From NCBI RefSeq assembly GCF_019800005.1, contig NZ_JABGCL010000012.1:124001-188000 (forward strand): 64,000 nucleotides of DNA. The letters run 5' to 3'. The stretch's first letter is position 1, and every line of letters starts with the position of its first letter. A model generated the notes under the pieces. It saw nothing but the letters and a program-made list of their open reading frames with translations, was not told the DNA's origin and made no database searches. The DNA is from Geminicoccus harenae. GTDB taxonomy: Bacteria > Pseudomonadota > Alphaproteobacteria > Geminicoccales > Geminicoccaceae. Of this stretch, positions 17,005-30,579 are shown one piece after another. The position numbers were made by a program, and so were the translations under genes.

Positions 17005-19335
17005 TCAGGCCGCAACCACCGCGGCATCCGCTTCGGTGGCGGTGATCGCGTCGTGTGCCGCGAGCGCCGCCATGTTGAGGATGTCCGAAACCGTGGCGTT
17101 CATCGGCACGATCTGGATCGGCCGCTTCAGCCCCTGGAGCAGCGGTCCGATCACCGTGCCGCCGCCCAGCTGCTGCAGGAGCTTCGACGCGATGTTGGCC
17201 GAATGCAGCGCCGGCATGATCAGCACGTTGGCCGGCCCCTTCAGCCGGCAGAAAGGATAAAGGGCCATCAACTCGGGGTCGAGCGCCACGTCCGCGGCCA
17301 TTTCGCCGTCATACTCGAAATCGACCTGACGGCGGTCCAGCTCGATCACCGTGTCCCGCACCCGTTGCGCCTTGGACACGGGCGGGTTGCCGAAGCTGGA
17401 GAAGGACAGGAGCGCCACCCGCGGCGTGAAGCCCAGCTGACGGACGACCTTCGCGGTCTGGATGGTGATGTCGGTCAGCACCCGGGTGTCGGGCAGCTCG
17501 TGCACGGTCGTGTCCGCGATGAACACGGTCTTGCCGCGCGCCAGCATCATGGTCATGCCGAAGATGCGGTGGCCGGGCTTGGGATCGATCACCCGGAGGA
17601 TGTCGTCCAGCACGTCGTTGTAGTTGCGGGTGAGCCCGGTCACCATGGCGTCGGCGTCGCCCATCGCCACCATGCAGGCGCCGAACACGTTGCGGTCCTG
17701 GTTCACCAGCCGTGCGCAGTCGCGATAGAGCAGGCCGTTGCGCTGGGTGCGCTGGTAGAGGAAGTCCGTGTAGGCGCGGTTCTTGTCCGACAGCCGGGCG
17801 TTGTGGATCTCGATGCCGTCCAGGTTGGACAGGCCGATCTGGGCCATGGTGTTGCGCACCCGGTCCTCGCGGCCGATCAGGATCGGGGTGCCGAGGCCGG
17901 TGTCGCGCCAGGCCAGCGCGGTGCGGATGGTCTTCTCCTCCTCGCCCTCGGCGAACACCATGCGCTTGGGCTGCGCCTGGACCCGCTCGAACACGAGCTG
18001 GAGGCGGGACGCGGTCGGGTTGAGCCGCGAGCGCAACTCCCGGCGGTAAAGGGTCATGTCGACCGGCTTGCGGGCCACGCCGCTGTCGATCGCGGCCTTG
18101 GCCACGGCCAGCGGCACCGTGCTGATCAGGCGCGGGTCGAACGGGGTCGGGATCAGGTACTCGCGGCCGTACTGGAGCTTGCGGCCGCGATAGGCGGCAT
18201 GGACCTCGTCCGGCACGTCCTCACGCGCCAGGGCCGCGATCGCCTCGGCCGCGGCGATCTTCATGGCCTCGTTGATGGTCCGGGCGCGCACGTCGAGCGC
18301 ACCGCGGAAGATGTAGGGAAACCCTAAGACGTTGTTGACCTGGTTCGGGTAGTCGGAGCGGCCGGTCGCCACGATCACGTCGCCGCGCACCGCGTGCGCC
18401 TCCTCCGGCGTGATCTCCGGGTCGGGATTGGCCATGGCGAAGATGATCGGGTCCTTGGCCATGGAGCGGATCATGTCGGCGGTGAAGGCACCCTTGGCCG
18501 AGAGGCCGAACACCACGTCGGCGCCACGCATGGCATCCGCGAGCGTCCGGGCGTCGGTGTCGACCGCATGGGCCGACTTCCACTGGTTCATGCCCTCGGT
18601 GCGGCCGCGATAGATCACGCCCTTGGTGTCGCACAGGATGACGTTGCCCGACGGCAGCCCCATCGACTTCACCAGCTCGGCACAGGCGATCCCGGCGGAG
18701 CCGGCACCATTGACCACGAGGCGGATGTCCTCGATCGAGCGGCCGGTGAGGTCGAGCGCGTTGATCAGGGCGGCCGCCGCGATGATCGCGGTGCCGTGCT
18801 GGTCGTCGTGGAAGATCGGGATGTCGCAGAGCTCGCGCAGCCGCTCCTCGATGATGAAGCATTCGGGTGCGCGGATGTCCTCCAGGTTTACCCCGCCGAA
18901 GGTGGGGGCCGTGATCTGGACGCATTTGACGAACTCGTCGACGTCGCGCGTGTCGAGCTCCAGGTCGATGCTGTCGATGTCGGCGAAGCGCTTGAACAGG
19001 ACCGCCTTGCCTTCCATCACCGGCTTGCCGGCCAGCGCCCCCAGGTCGCCCAGGCCCAGCACGGAGGTGCCGTTGGACACCACGGCGACTAGGTTCGCCT
19101 TGGCGGTGTAGAGATAGGCGGCTGCCGGATCCTTCTGGATCTCCAGGCAGGGCACCGCCACGCCCGGCGAATAGGCGAGGCTCAGGTCGCGTGCGGTAGT
19201 AAGCGGCTTGGTCGGCGTAATCTCGATCTTGCCGGGCTTGCCGCGGGCGTGGAGATCCAGGGCCTCTTCTGCCGTGACGCTCATGCCGCCCTCGCCAGCG
19301 GTCGTCGTGCCCCGCTCGCCCTTGCGCTCTTCCAT
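17005..19335 (-). CDS. maeB: NADP-dependent malic enzyme fused to phosphotransacetylase-like domain
   Basis: MaeB decarboxylates malate to pyruvate, making NADPH. The 776-residue protein has the malic enzyme part first (about 20-440: LSLAYSPGVAVPCLEI, FHDDQHGTAI, VNGAGSAGIACAEL, FAMANPDPEITPEEA). A C-terminal PTA-like domain follows (about 440-776: FAEGEEEKTIRTAL, NYNDVLDDILRVI), usually regulatory and acetyl-CoA responsive. Two starts are plausible: 19335, and 19284 (MSVTAEEALDLH) with GAGGGCGG upstream. It is divergent from htpX, with 214 bases between that hold no gene and should carry both promoters. Confidence 0.95.
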   Translation of the reverse strand: MEERKGERGTTTAGEGGMSVTAEEALDLHARGKPGKIEITPTKPLTTARDLSLAYSPGVAVPCLEIQKDPAAAYLYTAKANLVAVVSNGTSVLGLGDLGALAGKPVMEGKAVLFKRFADIDSIDLELDTRDVDEFVKCVQITAPTFGGVNLEDIRAPECFIIEERLRELCDIPIFHDDQHGTAIIAAAALINALDLTGRSIEDIRLVVNGAGSAGIACAELVKSMGLPSGNVILCDTKGVIYRGRTEGMNQWKSAHAVDTDARTLADAMRGADVVFGLSAKGAFTADMIRSMAKDPIIFAMANPDPEITPEEAHAVRGDVIVATGRSDYPNQVNNVLGFPYIFRGALDVRARTINEAMKIAAAEAIAALAREDVPDEVHAAYRGRKLQYGREYLIPTPFDPRLISTVPLAVAKAAIDSGVARKPVDMTLYRRELRSRLNPTASRLQLVFERVQAQPKRMVFAEGEEEKTIRTALAWRDTGLGTPILIGREDRVRNTMAQIGLSNLDGIEIHNARLSDKNRAYTDFLYQRTQRNGLLYRDCARLVNQDRNVFGACMVAMGDADAMVTGLTRNYNDVLDDILRVIDPKPGHRIFGMTMMLARGKTVFIADTTVHELPDTRVLTDITIQTAKVVRQLGFTPRVALLSFSSFGNPPVSKAQRVRDTVIELDRRQVDFEYDGEMAADVALDPELMALYPFCRLKGPANVLIMPALHSANIASKLLQQLGGGTVIGPLLQGLKRPIQIVPMNATVSDILNMAALAAHDAITATEADAAVVAA

Positions 19336-19549
19336 TGCCGTCCCCTAGCGCCGCTGATCCGGGGCCGGCCGGCAGCGGCTTGCTGGGGTCGGCCGGCCCT
19401 CCCGTCCGAGTTGCCACGGGCCGGTACGGCAGGACAAGGGCGTGCTGCTGCCGTGCCGGCCACCCGGGACGATCTTGCGGCAGCCCTGCGCGGGCCTAAC
19501 TGATCATCGAGACGGGCTCGTGAATAACGGCCAGGCCCTGGAGTTGAGC

Positions 19550-20482
19550 ATGGCGACGTTGCGCACCTTCCTGCTGCTGGCGGCGATGACTGCCCTGTTC
19601 CTGGTCGTGGGCTATGCGATCGGCGGTGGCACGGGTGCGGTGATCGCGCTGGTCATGGCGGCCGGCACCAACCTGTTCGCCTGGTGGGGCTCAGCCGACA
19701 TGGTGCTGCGCATGTACCGGGCCCAGCCGGTGACCCCGATGGCAGCACCCGAGCTGTACCGGCTCGTGGCGGAGCTGGCCGGCCGGGCCAGCCTGCCGGT
19801 GCCCAAGGTCTACCTGATCGAGAGCGACCAGCCCAATGCGTTCGCCACCGGGCGCGACCCGGACCATGCGGCGGTCGCGGTGACCCGGGGGCTGATGCAG
19901 GCCATGTCGCGCGACGAGCTGGCCGGCGTGATCGCGCACGAGCTGGCGCACATCAAGCACCGCGACACGCTGACCATGGCGGTGGCGGCGACATTTGCCG
20001 GTGCGATCGGCTTTCTCGCCCAGTTCGGCCTGTTCTTCGGCGGCAGCCGGGACCGCGACCATCCTCTGGGCGGCATCGGCCTCCTGCTGGCGATGATCGT
20101 GGCCCCGCTGGCGGCGATGCTGGTGCAGATGGCGATCAGCCGGGGCCGCGAGTTCGAGGCGGACCGCGAGGGGGCGGCCATTTGCGGCAATCCCCGAGCA
20201 CTGGCCAGCGCGCTGCAGCGGATCGAGCAGATCGCGGCCGGGACCTATGTCGGCCAGGCGGAGCGCAATCCGGCCACCGCACATCTGTTCATCATCAACC
20301 CGCTGCATGGCGGCGCCCTGGCCGGCATGTTCCGGACCCACCCGCCGACCGCGGAACGGATCCGGCGGCTGCTGACGCTGGGCGGTGCTGGCCATGCCGG
20401 GATGGCGGGCTTTGCCGCCCGCCCCGCCGCCAGCCCGCGGCCGGGCGGTCCCTGGGGACGCCGGGCCGGACCCTGGGGGTAA
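19550..20482 (+). CDS. htpX: Membrane zinc metalloprotease HtpX
   Basis: HtpX is an M48 inner-membrane protease that degrades misfolded membrane proteins during stress. The 310-residue protein has two N-terminal membrane segments (about 4-46), the zinc motif HELAH (130-134), further hydrophobic segments (about 143-195), and the third ligand Glu203 in [10 protein letters not shown]. The C-terminus is Pro/Gly/Arg-rich. ATG 19550 has GGAG seven bases upstream; an in-frame GTG at 19520 is less likely. It converges with the small secreted-protein pair. Confidence 0.95.
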   Translation: MATLRTFLLLAAMTALFLVVGYAIGGGTGAVIALVMAAGTNLFAWWGSADMVLRMYRAQPVTPMAAPELYRLVAELAGRASLPVPKVYLIESDQPNAFATGRDPDHAAVAVTRGLMQAMSRDELAGVIAHELAHIKHRDTLTMAVAATFAGAIGFLAQFGLFFGGSRDRDHPLGGIGLLLAMIVAPLAAMLVQMAISRGREFEADREGAAICGNPRALASALQRIEQIAAGTYVGQAERNPATAHLFIINPLHGGALAGMFRTHPPTAERIRRLLTLGGAGHAGMAGFAARPAASPRPGGPWGRRAGPWG

Positions 20483-20529
20483 TTGGGACGAAGGATCAGG
20501 GAAACGAGCTGGCGTGAGACGCAGCGCGG

Positions 20530-21027
20530 TCAGCCGCGGTCGTCACCCGGAGCGCTGGGGGCGCGCTTGAGCGGCAGCGGCAGGCCCGGCTCGCCGGCCA
20601 CGTCCGGCTCCAGGTAGAGCGCGTCGTTCACGATCGTGCCGAGCAGCGGCACGTCGCTGACCAGCGCCTCCTTCTTCTCCAGGCGGACCACCCCGTCGTT
20701 CGAGGTCCATACCCATTCGCTGAGGCCGGCGGCGCTGACCGAGGTCGCGGTGCCGTCCGCCCGGAACTGGATCGTCCCGGCGGCGGTCTGGACGATCCGG
20801 TCGACCTCCGCGCGCATCGCCTGCTCGGCCTGGGCGCGGGCGTCGGTCGGCAGGGTCTGGAACTGCTCGGCGACCACCGCATCCACATCCGCACGCAGCG
20901 CCGCCTCGTCCAGCACCCAGGTGCCCAGCAGCGAGGCCTCGGCGCGGGCCGAGGTCGCCGCGAGCCCGATGCAGGTCGCCAGGAGCAGGGCAGGGAGGGG
21001 CAGGCGGCGGAGCCGGCGGATGATCAC
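20530..21027 (-). CDS. Small secreted protein, tandem paralogue 2
   Basis: The 165-residue product begins with a signal peptide (PLPALLLATCIGLAATSARA). The mature part starts LLGTWVLDEAAL, then a helical stretch AEQAMRAEVDRIV, then beta-rich FRADGTATS and WTSNDGVVRLEKKE. This is a lipocalin-like layout (GTW start, FRxDG strand). It shares that pattern with the gene just upstream, which ends in a GTGA overlap with this start, so the two are probably an ancient tandem duplication. No family or function recognised. Confidence 0.72.
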   Translation of the reverse strand: MIIRRLRRLPLPALLLATCIGLAATSARAEASLLGTWVLDEAALRADVDAVVAEQFQTLPTDARAQAEQAMRAEVDRIVQTAAGTIQFRADGTATSVSAAGLSEWVWTSNDGVVRLEKKEALVSDVPLLGTIVNDALYLEPDVAGEPGLPLPLKRAPSAPGDDRG

Positions 21028-21497
21028 CGGGCCGGCACCAGCACGAGGGTCATGTCGGCCAGTGCCGCCTGGTGCGGGTCGTTCCGGTCGACCTCGAAGC
21101 CCAGCGTGATCCGGTCCTCCTGCACTTCGCCGGTCAGGTCCGGGCTGTTCGGATCATCGTCCTCCACATGGAGCCGGTCGCCTTCCATCCGCCAAGTGCC
21201 CTGGTCGGGCGCGTCCTCGTCGGGATCGGTGATGACCACCTTGCCGTCCGCGCGGAAGTCGAAGGTGGCAGCGAGGCTGGAGGCCATCTCGTCGCGCATT
21301 GCGTCACGCTGCCCGACCATGCTGGCGCGGGCCTCGTCCCGCTCCTCCTCGGGCACCGCCTGCAACAGGCTTTCGATCAGTCGGTCGAGGGCCTGCTCGA
21401 GCGACGCCTGGTCCAGGCGCCAGACGCCCACCGGGCTGGGTGCCGCCAGGGCCGGGATGGCCAGGAGCAGGCAGACGATCAGGATCAGGACGCGCAA
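21024..21497 (-). CDS. Small secreted protein, tandem paralogue 1
   Basis: About 157 residues. The TTG at 21495-21497 is chosen because GGGAGGG lies 7 bases upstream and the signal peptide (RVLILIVCLLLAIPALA) starts right there. A longer in-frame start would overlap lpdA. The mature protein begins PVGVWRLDQASLEQALDRLI and contains TFDFRADGKVVIT and QGTWRMEGDRLHVEDDD, matching its downstream neighbour segment by segment. Two GTW/FRADG motifs suggest a lipocalin-like barrel in the periplasm. Function unknown. Confidence 0.7.
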   Translation of the reverse strand: MRVLILIVCLLLAIPALAAPSPVGVWRLDQASLEQALDRLIESLLQAVPEEERDEARASMVGQRDAMRDEMASSLAATFDFRADGKVVITDPDEDAPDQGTWRMEGDRLHVEDDDPNSPDLTGEVQEDRITLGFEVDRNDPHQAALADMTLVLVPAR

Positions 21498-21534
21498 CCC
21501 GTTTCCCTCCCGGGACGGCAGATGAGCCGGATTG

Positions 21535-22941
21535 TCACATGTGGATCGGCTTGGCAAACGCGGCGAGCGCCGCCTCCTTGATCGCCTCTTCCAGGGTCGG
21601 GTGCGGATGGCTGGTGCGGGCCAGGTCCTCGGCGCTGGCGCCGAACTCCATGGCGACCGTGACCTCGTTGATCATGGTGCCGGCATCGGCCGCGATCATG
21701 TGACAGCCCAGGATCTTGTCGGTGCCGGCCTCGGTCAGGAGCTTGACGAAGCCGTCGGTCTTGCCGACGGCGCGGCCGCGCGAGTTGGCCATCATCGAGA
21801 ACTTGCCGACCTTGTACTCGACCCCGGCGGCCTTGAGCTGCTCCTCGGTCTGGCCGAGCGCCGCCACCTCGGGGTCGGTGTACACGACGCCCGGGATCAG
21901 GTTGTAGTCGATGTGCGGCTTCTGCCCGGCCAGGATCTCGGCCAGCGCCACGCCTTCCTCCTCGGCCTTGTGCGCCAGCATCGGCCCGCGAATCACGTCG
22001 CCGATCGCATAGATGCCCGGCACATTGGTGCTGAAGTCGTCCTGGGTGGAGATGCGCTGCCGCTCATCCAGGGCCACGCCGGCCGCCTCCAGGCCCAGGC
22101 CCTCGGTGTAGGGCCGCCGGCCGATCGAGACGAGCACCACGTCGCACTCGATCACCTCGGGCTCGCCGCCCTTGGCCGGCTCGACCTGGACCTTGAGCAG
22201 GTCACCGGAGCTGTCCACGCCGGTCACCTTGGTGCCGAGCTTGAAGGTCATGCCCTGCCGGGCCAGCAGGCGCTGGAAGGTCTTGCTCACCTCGCCGTCC
22301 ATGCCGGGGGTGATCCGGTCCAGGAACTCGACCACGGTGACCTTGGCACCCAGGCGCCGCCAGACCGTGCCCAGCTCGAGGCCGATATAGCCGCCGCCGA
22401 TCACGACCAGGTGCTCGGGCACCTTGTCCAGGTCGAGGGCACCGGTCGAGGAGACGATCCGCTCCTCGTCGATGGTCACGCCCGGCAGGGGCATGACGTC
22501 GGAGCCGGTGGCGAGGATGATGTTCTTGGCCGTGACCTGCTGGCTGCCGCCGGCATTCAGCGCCACCTCCATGGCATTGGCGCCGGTGAGGCGGGCATTG
22601 CCCTGGATGTAGTCGACCTTGTTCTTCTTGAAGAGGCCCTCGATGCCCTTGGTCAGGTTCTCGACGACGTCGTCCTTGTTGTCGAGCATGGCGCCGAGAT
22701 CGAGTTCGACGCCCTTGGCGCGGATGCCGACCTTCTCGAAATGAGTCCGCGCCTCCTCGTAGAGGTGCGAGGTGTGCAGGAGCGCCTTGGAGGGGATGCA
22801 GCCGATGTTCAGGCAGGTGCCGCCCAGCCGGCCGCGCTTTTCCACGCAGGCGACCTTCATGCCGAGCTGGGCCGCCTTGATCGCGCCGACATAGCCGCCG
22901 GGCCCGCCGCCCACCACCACGACGTCGTACGGCTCGCTCAT
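21535..22941 (-). CDS. lpdA: Dihydrolipoyl dehydrogenase (E3)
   Basis: E3 reoxidises the lipoyl arms of the 2-oxoglutarate dehydrogenase complex, reducing NAD+. The 468-residue flavoprotein has FAD motif GGGPGG (11-16), redox cysteines C43 and C48 in GTCLNIGCIPSKAL, an NAD-binding VIGGGYIGLELG, and the C-terminal catalytic HPHPTLEE (445-452). It is last in the TCA operon, 140 bases after sucB; that gap carries an 11-bp hairpin which may tune its level. Confidence 0.97.
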   Translation of the reverse strand: MSEPYDVVVVGGGPGGYVGAIKAAQLGMKVACVEKRGRLGGTCLNIGCIPSKALLHTSHLYEEARTHFEKVGIRAKGVELDLGAMLDNKDDVVENLTKGIEGLFKKNKVDYIQGNARLTGANAMEVALNAGGSQQVTAKNIILATGSDVMPLPGVTIDEERIVSSTGALDLDKVPEHLVVIGGGYIGLELGTVWRRLGAKVTVVEFLDRITPGMDGEVSKTFQRLLARQGMTFKLGTKVTGVDSSGDLLKVQVEPAKGGEPEVIECDVVLVSIGRRPYTEGLGLEAAGVALDERQRISTQDDFSTNVPGIYAIGDVIRGPMLAHKAEEEGVALAEILAGQKPHIDYNLIPGVVYTDPEVAALGQTEEQLKAAGVEYKVGKFSMMANSRGRAVGKTDGFVKLLTEAGTDKILGCHMIAADAGTMINEVTVAMEFGASAEDLARTSHPHPTLEEAIKEAALAAFAKPIHM

Positions 22942-23033
22942 CCTGTCCCTCCCGCAGCCCCAAGCGAGGGGCCGGCCCGATTACACTGCACGTTGGATGG
23001 GTTGTGGCACCCGTCGCCGGGCCGCAGCGCGCT

Positions 23034-23061
23034 GCCCTGCCGCCATCGGTGGCGGCAGGGC
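23034..23061 (-). terminator. 11-bp perfect hairpin between sucB and lpdA
   Basis: GCCCTGCCGCC (23034-23044) pairs perfectly with GGCGGCAGGGC (23051-23061) around a 6-base loop. No T run follows on the minus strand. It may be an attenuator, RNA-stability element or partial terminator that sets lpdA expression apart from sucAB. Confidence 0.55.
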
Positions 23062-23081
23062 CGGCCGCGGCCCCTGCCGGC

Positions 23082-24374
23082 TCACGCCTCGATCAGCAGG
23101 CGCTGCGGGTCCTCGATGGTCTCCTTGACCCGGACCAGGAAGCTCACCGCCTCGCGGCCGTCGATGATCCGGTGGTCGTAGCTGAGTGCCGTGTACATCA
23201 TCGGCCGGGCCTCGATCCGGCTGCCCGGCAGGACCATGGGCCGCTCCTGGATCTTGTGCATGCCCAGGATGCCGACCTGCGGCGGGTTCAGGATCGGCGT
23301 GCTCATCAGCGAGCCGAAGATGCCGCCATTGGTGATCGTGAAGGTGCCGCCGTTCAGGTCCTCCATGCTGAGCTTGCCGTCGCGGGCGCGCTTGCCGAGG
23401 TCGGCGATCTTCTTCTCGATGTCGGCGAGCGAGGCGGCATCCGCGTCGCGCAGCACCGGCACCACCAGGCCCTGCTCGGTCGAGACCGCCACGCCGATGT
23501 CGTAGTAGTGCTTGTAGACGACCTCGTCGCCGTCGATCTCGGCGTTGACCGAAGGATAGGCCTTCAGCGCGTCGATCACCGCCTTCACGAAGAACGACAT
23601 GAAGCCCAGCTTGATGCCGTGCTTCTTCTGGAAGTTCTCCTGGTACTTCGAGCGCAGGGCCATGACCGCGCTCATGTCGACCTCGTTGAAGGTCGTGAGC
23701 ATGGCGGCGGTGTTCTGCGCCTCCTTCAGGCGCTCGGCGATCCGCTTGCGCAGCCGGGTCATGCGGACCCGCTCCTCGCGCGCGGAACGCTGCACCGGTG
23801 CTGCAGGCGCCTGGGCGGCCGGCGCCGGAGCGGCGGATGGCTGGGGAGCGGGGGCCTGGGCGGCAGGGGCGGGTGCGGCCGCCGCCTTCTGCACGTCGGC
23901 CTTGGTGACGTTGCCCTTGGGGCCGGTGCCGGGCACGCTCGCGAGGTCGATGCCCGCCTCGCCAGCGAGCTTGCGCGCGGCCGGGCCGGCCTGGTCGGCG
24001 CCACCGCCCGCCGCATGGGCGGTCGGGCTTTCCACCGGCGTTGCCGGCTTGGCGATCCCGCCGGCCGCACCCTCCTGAGGGGCCGGCTGCTTGGCCTCGA
24101 TCACCGGTGCCGCCGCCTGGCCGTTGCCGGCGGAGGCACCTTCGTCGATCGAGCCCAGCAGCGCGTCCACCGCGACATCGGTTCCTTCGGCAGCACTGAT
24201 CTCGGCGATGACGCCGGCTACCGGGGAGGGGACCTCGAGGTTGACCTTGTCGGTCTCCAGCTCGACCAGCGGCTCGTCCACCGCCACGCTGTCGCCGACC
24301 TTCTTCAGCCACTTCGCGACCGTGGCCTCACTCACGGATTCGCCGAGCTTCGGCACCCGGATCTCGACGCTCAT
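23082..24374 (-). CDS. sucB: 2-oxoglutarate dehydrogenase E2, dihydrolipoyl succinyltransferase
   Basis: E2 is the core of the complex and transfers the succinyl group to CoA. The 430-residue protein has a lipoyl domain with Lys43 ([14 protein letters not shown]), an Ala/Pro linker, an E1/E3-binding domain ([20 protein letters not shown]) and the catalytic domain ending [17 protein letters not shown] with the active His and Asp. ATG 24372-24374 has GAGGG seven bases upstream. It lies between sucA and lpdA. Confidence 0.97.
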   Translation of the reverse strand: MSVEIRVPKLGESVSEATVAKWLKKVGDSVAVDEPLVELETDKVNLEVPSPVAGVIAEISAAEGTDVAVDALLGSIDEGASAGNGQAAAPVIEAKQPAPQEGAAGGIAKPATPVESPTAHAAGGGADQAGPAARKLAGEAGIDLASVPGTGPKGNVTKADVQKAAAAPAPAAQAPAPQPSAAPAPAAQAPAAPVQRSAREERVRMTRLRKRIAERLKEAQNTAAMLTTFNEVDMSAVMALRSKYQENFQKKHGIKLGFMSFFVKAVIDALKAYPSVNAEIDGDEVVYKHYYDIGVAVSTEQGLVVPVLRDADAASLADIEKKIADLGKRARDGKLSMEDLNGGTFTITNGGIFGSLMSTPILNPPQVGILGMHKIQERPMVLPGSRIEARPMMYTALSYDHRIIDGREAVSFLVRVKETIEDPQRLLIEA

Positions 24375-24405
24375 CGCATTCCCTCTCGTCCCCACCAACC
24401 GATAT

Positions 24406-24437
24406 CGCGGGCCGGGCCTGCGCGCCCGGGACCCGCG
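24406..24437 (-). other. Hairpin in the sucA-sucB gap
   Basis: CGCGGGCCGGGC (24406-24417) pairs with GCCCGG (24424-24429) and CCCGCG (24432-24437), interrupted only by a 2-base bulge. It sits between the sucA stop and the sucB ribosome site, with no T run. A role in mRNA processing or stability is possible. Confidence 0.5.
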
Positions 24438-24464
24438 GGCATCATCCGCGCTGTCCGCGACACC

Positions 24465-27317
<2,853 letters not shown>

Positions 27318-27340
27318 CTTCCGTTCCCCGGGAAACCGCA

Positions 27341-27356
27341 GGAAGCGGCCGCTTCC
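27341..27356. repeat. 16-bp perfect palindrome in the sucD-sucA gap
   Basis: GGAAGCGGCCGCTTCC is self-complementary and is flanked by GCAGG (27338-27342) and CCTGC (27360-27364), which extends the pairing. It is 24 bases upstream of the sucA start. It could be an RNA hairpin within the operon message or, less likely, a protein site. Confidence 0.45.
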
Positions 27357-27403
27357 GCCTCCTGCCCGTTCCTGTTCCTACCGTCCAGAGGTTGACAAGC
27401 CGT

Positions 27404-28285
27404 TTAAGCCTTGCCGCCCATCGCAGCGAGCATGGCCTGACCGAGTGCCGCCGGATGGTCGGCAATCGTGATCCCGGCGGCACGCATGGCCTCGAGCTTG
27501 CTCTCGGCGTCGCCCTTGCCGCCGGAGATGATGGCGCCGGCATGGCCCATCCGCCGGCCGGGCGGTGCGGTCCGCCCCGCGATGAAGCCGACGATCGGCT
27601 TGGTGCAGCCGGACTGCTTCCAGTACTCGGCCGCGTCCTCCTCGGCACTGCCGCCGATCTCGCCGATCATGATGACGCCCTCGGTCGCGTCGTCCTGGAT
27701 GAACATCTCCAGGACGTCGATGAACTCGGTGCCCTTGACCGGATCGCCACCAATGCCGACGCAAGAGGTCTGGCCGAGCCCGGCAGCGGTGGTCTGGGCT
27801 ACCGCCTCATAGGTGAGCGTGCCGGAGCGGGATACAATACCGATCTTGCCCGGCATGTGGATGTGGCCGGGCATGATGCCGATCTTGCACTGGCCAGGCG
27901 TGATCACGCCCGGGCAGTTCGGGCCGATCAGGCGCGAGCGGGAGCCGGCGAGCGCCCGCTTGACCTTGACCATGTCCATCACCGGGATGCCCTCGGTGAT
28001 GCAGACCACCAGCGGCACCTCGGCGTCGATCGCCTCCAGGATCGCGTCCGCCGCGAAGGGGGCGGGGACGTAGATCACCGAGGCGTCGCAGCCGGTCTTC
28101 TCCCGGGCTTCGCGCACCGTGTCGAACACCGGCAGGCCCAGATGGGTCTCGCCGCCCTTACCCGGGGTTACGCCGCCGACCATCTGCGTGCCGTAGGCGA
28201 TCGCCTGCTCGGAATGGAAGGTGCCCTGCGCGCCGGTGAAGCCCTGACAGATCACCTTGGTGTTGGAATTGACCAGGACCGGCAT
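27404..28285 (-). CDS. sucD: Succinyl-CoA synthetase alpha subunit
   Basis: SucD carries the phospho-histidine of succinyl-CoA synthetase, which makes ATP or GTP from succinyl-CoA. The 293-residue protein starts [18 protein letters not shown], has a CoA-binding Rossmann domain with [18 protein letters not shown], the [14 protein letters not shown] loop, and the active-site histidine in [13 protein letters not shown]. Its ATG overlaps the sucC stop (ATGA). Confidence 0.97.
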   Translation of the reverse strand: MPVLVNSNTKVICQGFTGAQGTFHSEQAIAYGTQMVGGVTPGKGGETHLGLPVFDTVREAREKTGCDASVIYVPAPFAADAILEAIDAEVPLVVCITEGIPVMDMVKVKRALAGSRSRLIGPNCPGVITPGQCKIGIMPGHIHMPGKIGIVSRSGTLTYEAVAQTTAAGLGQTSCVGIGGDPVKGTEFIDVLEMFIQDDATEGVIMIGEIGGSAEEDAAEYWKQSGCTKPIVGFIAGRTAPPGRRMGHAGAIISGGKGDAESKLEAMRAAGITIADHPAALGQAMLAAMGGKA

Positions 28286-29454
28286 CAGTGGGTGCTCCGC
28301 ACGGCATTGACGATCTTCTGTGCGGCGTCGGCCAGATCGTCGGCAGGGGTGATGGGCAGGCCGGATTCGGCGAGGATCTTCTTGCCGAGATCGACGTTGG
28401 TGCCTTCCAGGCGCACGACCAGCGGCACGGTGAGGTTCACCTCGCGCGCCGCGGCGACCACGCCCTCCGCGATCACGTCGCAGCGCATGATTCCGCCGAA
28501 GATGTTGACCAGTACGCCCTCGACGTTGGGGTCGGACAGCAGCAGCTTGAAGGCCGCCGTGACCCGCTCCTTGGTGGCACCGCCGCCCACGTCCAGGAAG
28601 TTGGCCGGCTCGCCGCCGAACAGCTTGATGATGTCCATGGTCGCCATGGCGAGGCCGGCGCCGTTGACCATGCAGGCGATATTGCCGTCGAGCTTGATGT
28701 AGTTCAGCTCGTGCTTGGAGGCCTCGATCTCCTGCGGGTCCTCCTCGTCCAGGTCGCGCAGTTCCAGCACCTTGGCCTGGCGGTAGAGCGCGTTGCTGTC
28801 GAAGTTCATCTTGGCGTCCAGCGCCACGAGATCGCCGCCCTCGGTCACCACCAGCGGGTTGATCTCGACCTGGCTCGCGTCCTTCTGGACCATGCAGTCG
28901 TAGATGCCGCGCATGAAGGCCACGGCCTTGGAGACTTCCTTGCCCTTCAGGCCCAGGCTGAAGGCGATCTGCCGGCCGTGGAAGGGCTGGAAGCCGGTGG
29001 CCGGGTCGATCGCGACCATCAGGATCTTTTCGGGCGAGTGCGCGGCGACCTCCTCGATCTCCACGCCGCCCTCGGTGGACGCCATGATCACGATGCGCGA
29101 GGTGGCGCGGTCGACGATGGCGCTCAGGTAGAGCTCGCGGGCGATCCTGCAGCCGTCCTCGATATAGACGCGCTTGACCACCCGGCCGGCCGGGCCGGTC
29201 TGGTGGGTCACCAGGGTCATGCCGAGCATGGTCTTGGCGAGCTGCTTCACCTCGTCGATCGACTTGGCGAGCTTGACGCCGCCGCCCTTGCCGCGGCCGC
29301 CGGCATGGATCTGCGCCTTGACGACCCAGACCGGGCCGCCGAGTTCACGCGCGGCGCTCTCCGCCTCGGTGGCGGTATAGGCGACCTTGCCCTTCAGCAC
29401 GGTCACGCCGTACTCGGCCAGGAGCTGCTTGGCCTGGTATTCGTGGATGTTCAT
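28285..29454 (-). CDS. sucC: Succinyl-CoA synthetase beta subunit
   Basis: SucC is the ATP-grasp subunit that binds nucleotide and succinate. The 389-residue protein starts [17 protein letters not shown] and shows the grasp loop [15 protein letters not shown], magnesium-binding [22 protein letters not shown], and the C-terminal ligase domain with [17 protein letters not shown]. It is 10 bases after mdh and overlaps sucD. Confidence 0.97.
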   Translation of the reverse strand: MNIHEYQAKQLLAEYGVTVLKGKVAYTATEAESAARELGGPVWVVKAQIHAGGRGKGGGVKLAKSIDEVKQLAKTMLGMTLVTHQTGPAGRVVKRVYIEDGCRIARELYLSAIVDRATSRIVIMASTEGGVEIEEVAAHSPEKILMVAIDPATGFQPFHGRQIAFSLGLKGKEVSKAVAFMRGIYDCMVQKDASQVEINPLVVTEGGDLVALDAKMNFDSNALYRQAKVLELRDLDEEDPQEIEASKHELNYIKLDGNIACMVNGAGLAMATMDIIKLFGGEPANFLDVGGGATKERVTAAFKLLLSDPNVEGVLVNIFGGIMRCDVIAEGVVAAAREVNLTVPLVVRLEGTNVDLGKKILAESGLPITPADDLADAAQKIVNAVRSTH

Positions 29455-29464
29455 CGCTCGTCCT

Positions 29465-30463
<999 letters not shown>

Positions 30464-30526
30464 CTAGGCCGACGTGGCGCGAGCGGCAATCCGCACCGCA
30501 CCGTGCAGCGTGACAAGTCGTTCCCG

Positions 30527-30571
30527 AAAAGTCCGGCCCCGGCGGCGATCGGGCGCCGCCATCGGGGCCGG
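30527..30571 (-). terminator. Strong intrinsic terminator after the RTX gene
   Basis: On the minus strand CCGGCCCC (30571-30564) pairs with GGGGCCGG (30540-30533), and the inner arms GGCGGC (30560-30555) and GCCGCC (30546-30541) also pair, giving a 14-bp stem with a small bulge. TTTT follows at 30530-30527. It lies 9 bases beyond the RTX stop codon and insulates the TCA operon. Confidence 0.85.
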
Positions 30572-30579
30572 CATGGCCG

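Noticed and set aside
27392..27397. Perfect TTGACA hexamer on the plus strand
   Set aside because: No rightward gene follows; it overlaps the beginning of the sucD-sucA gap on the wrong strand.
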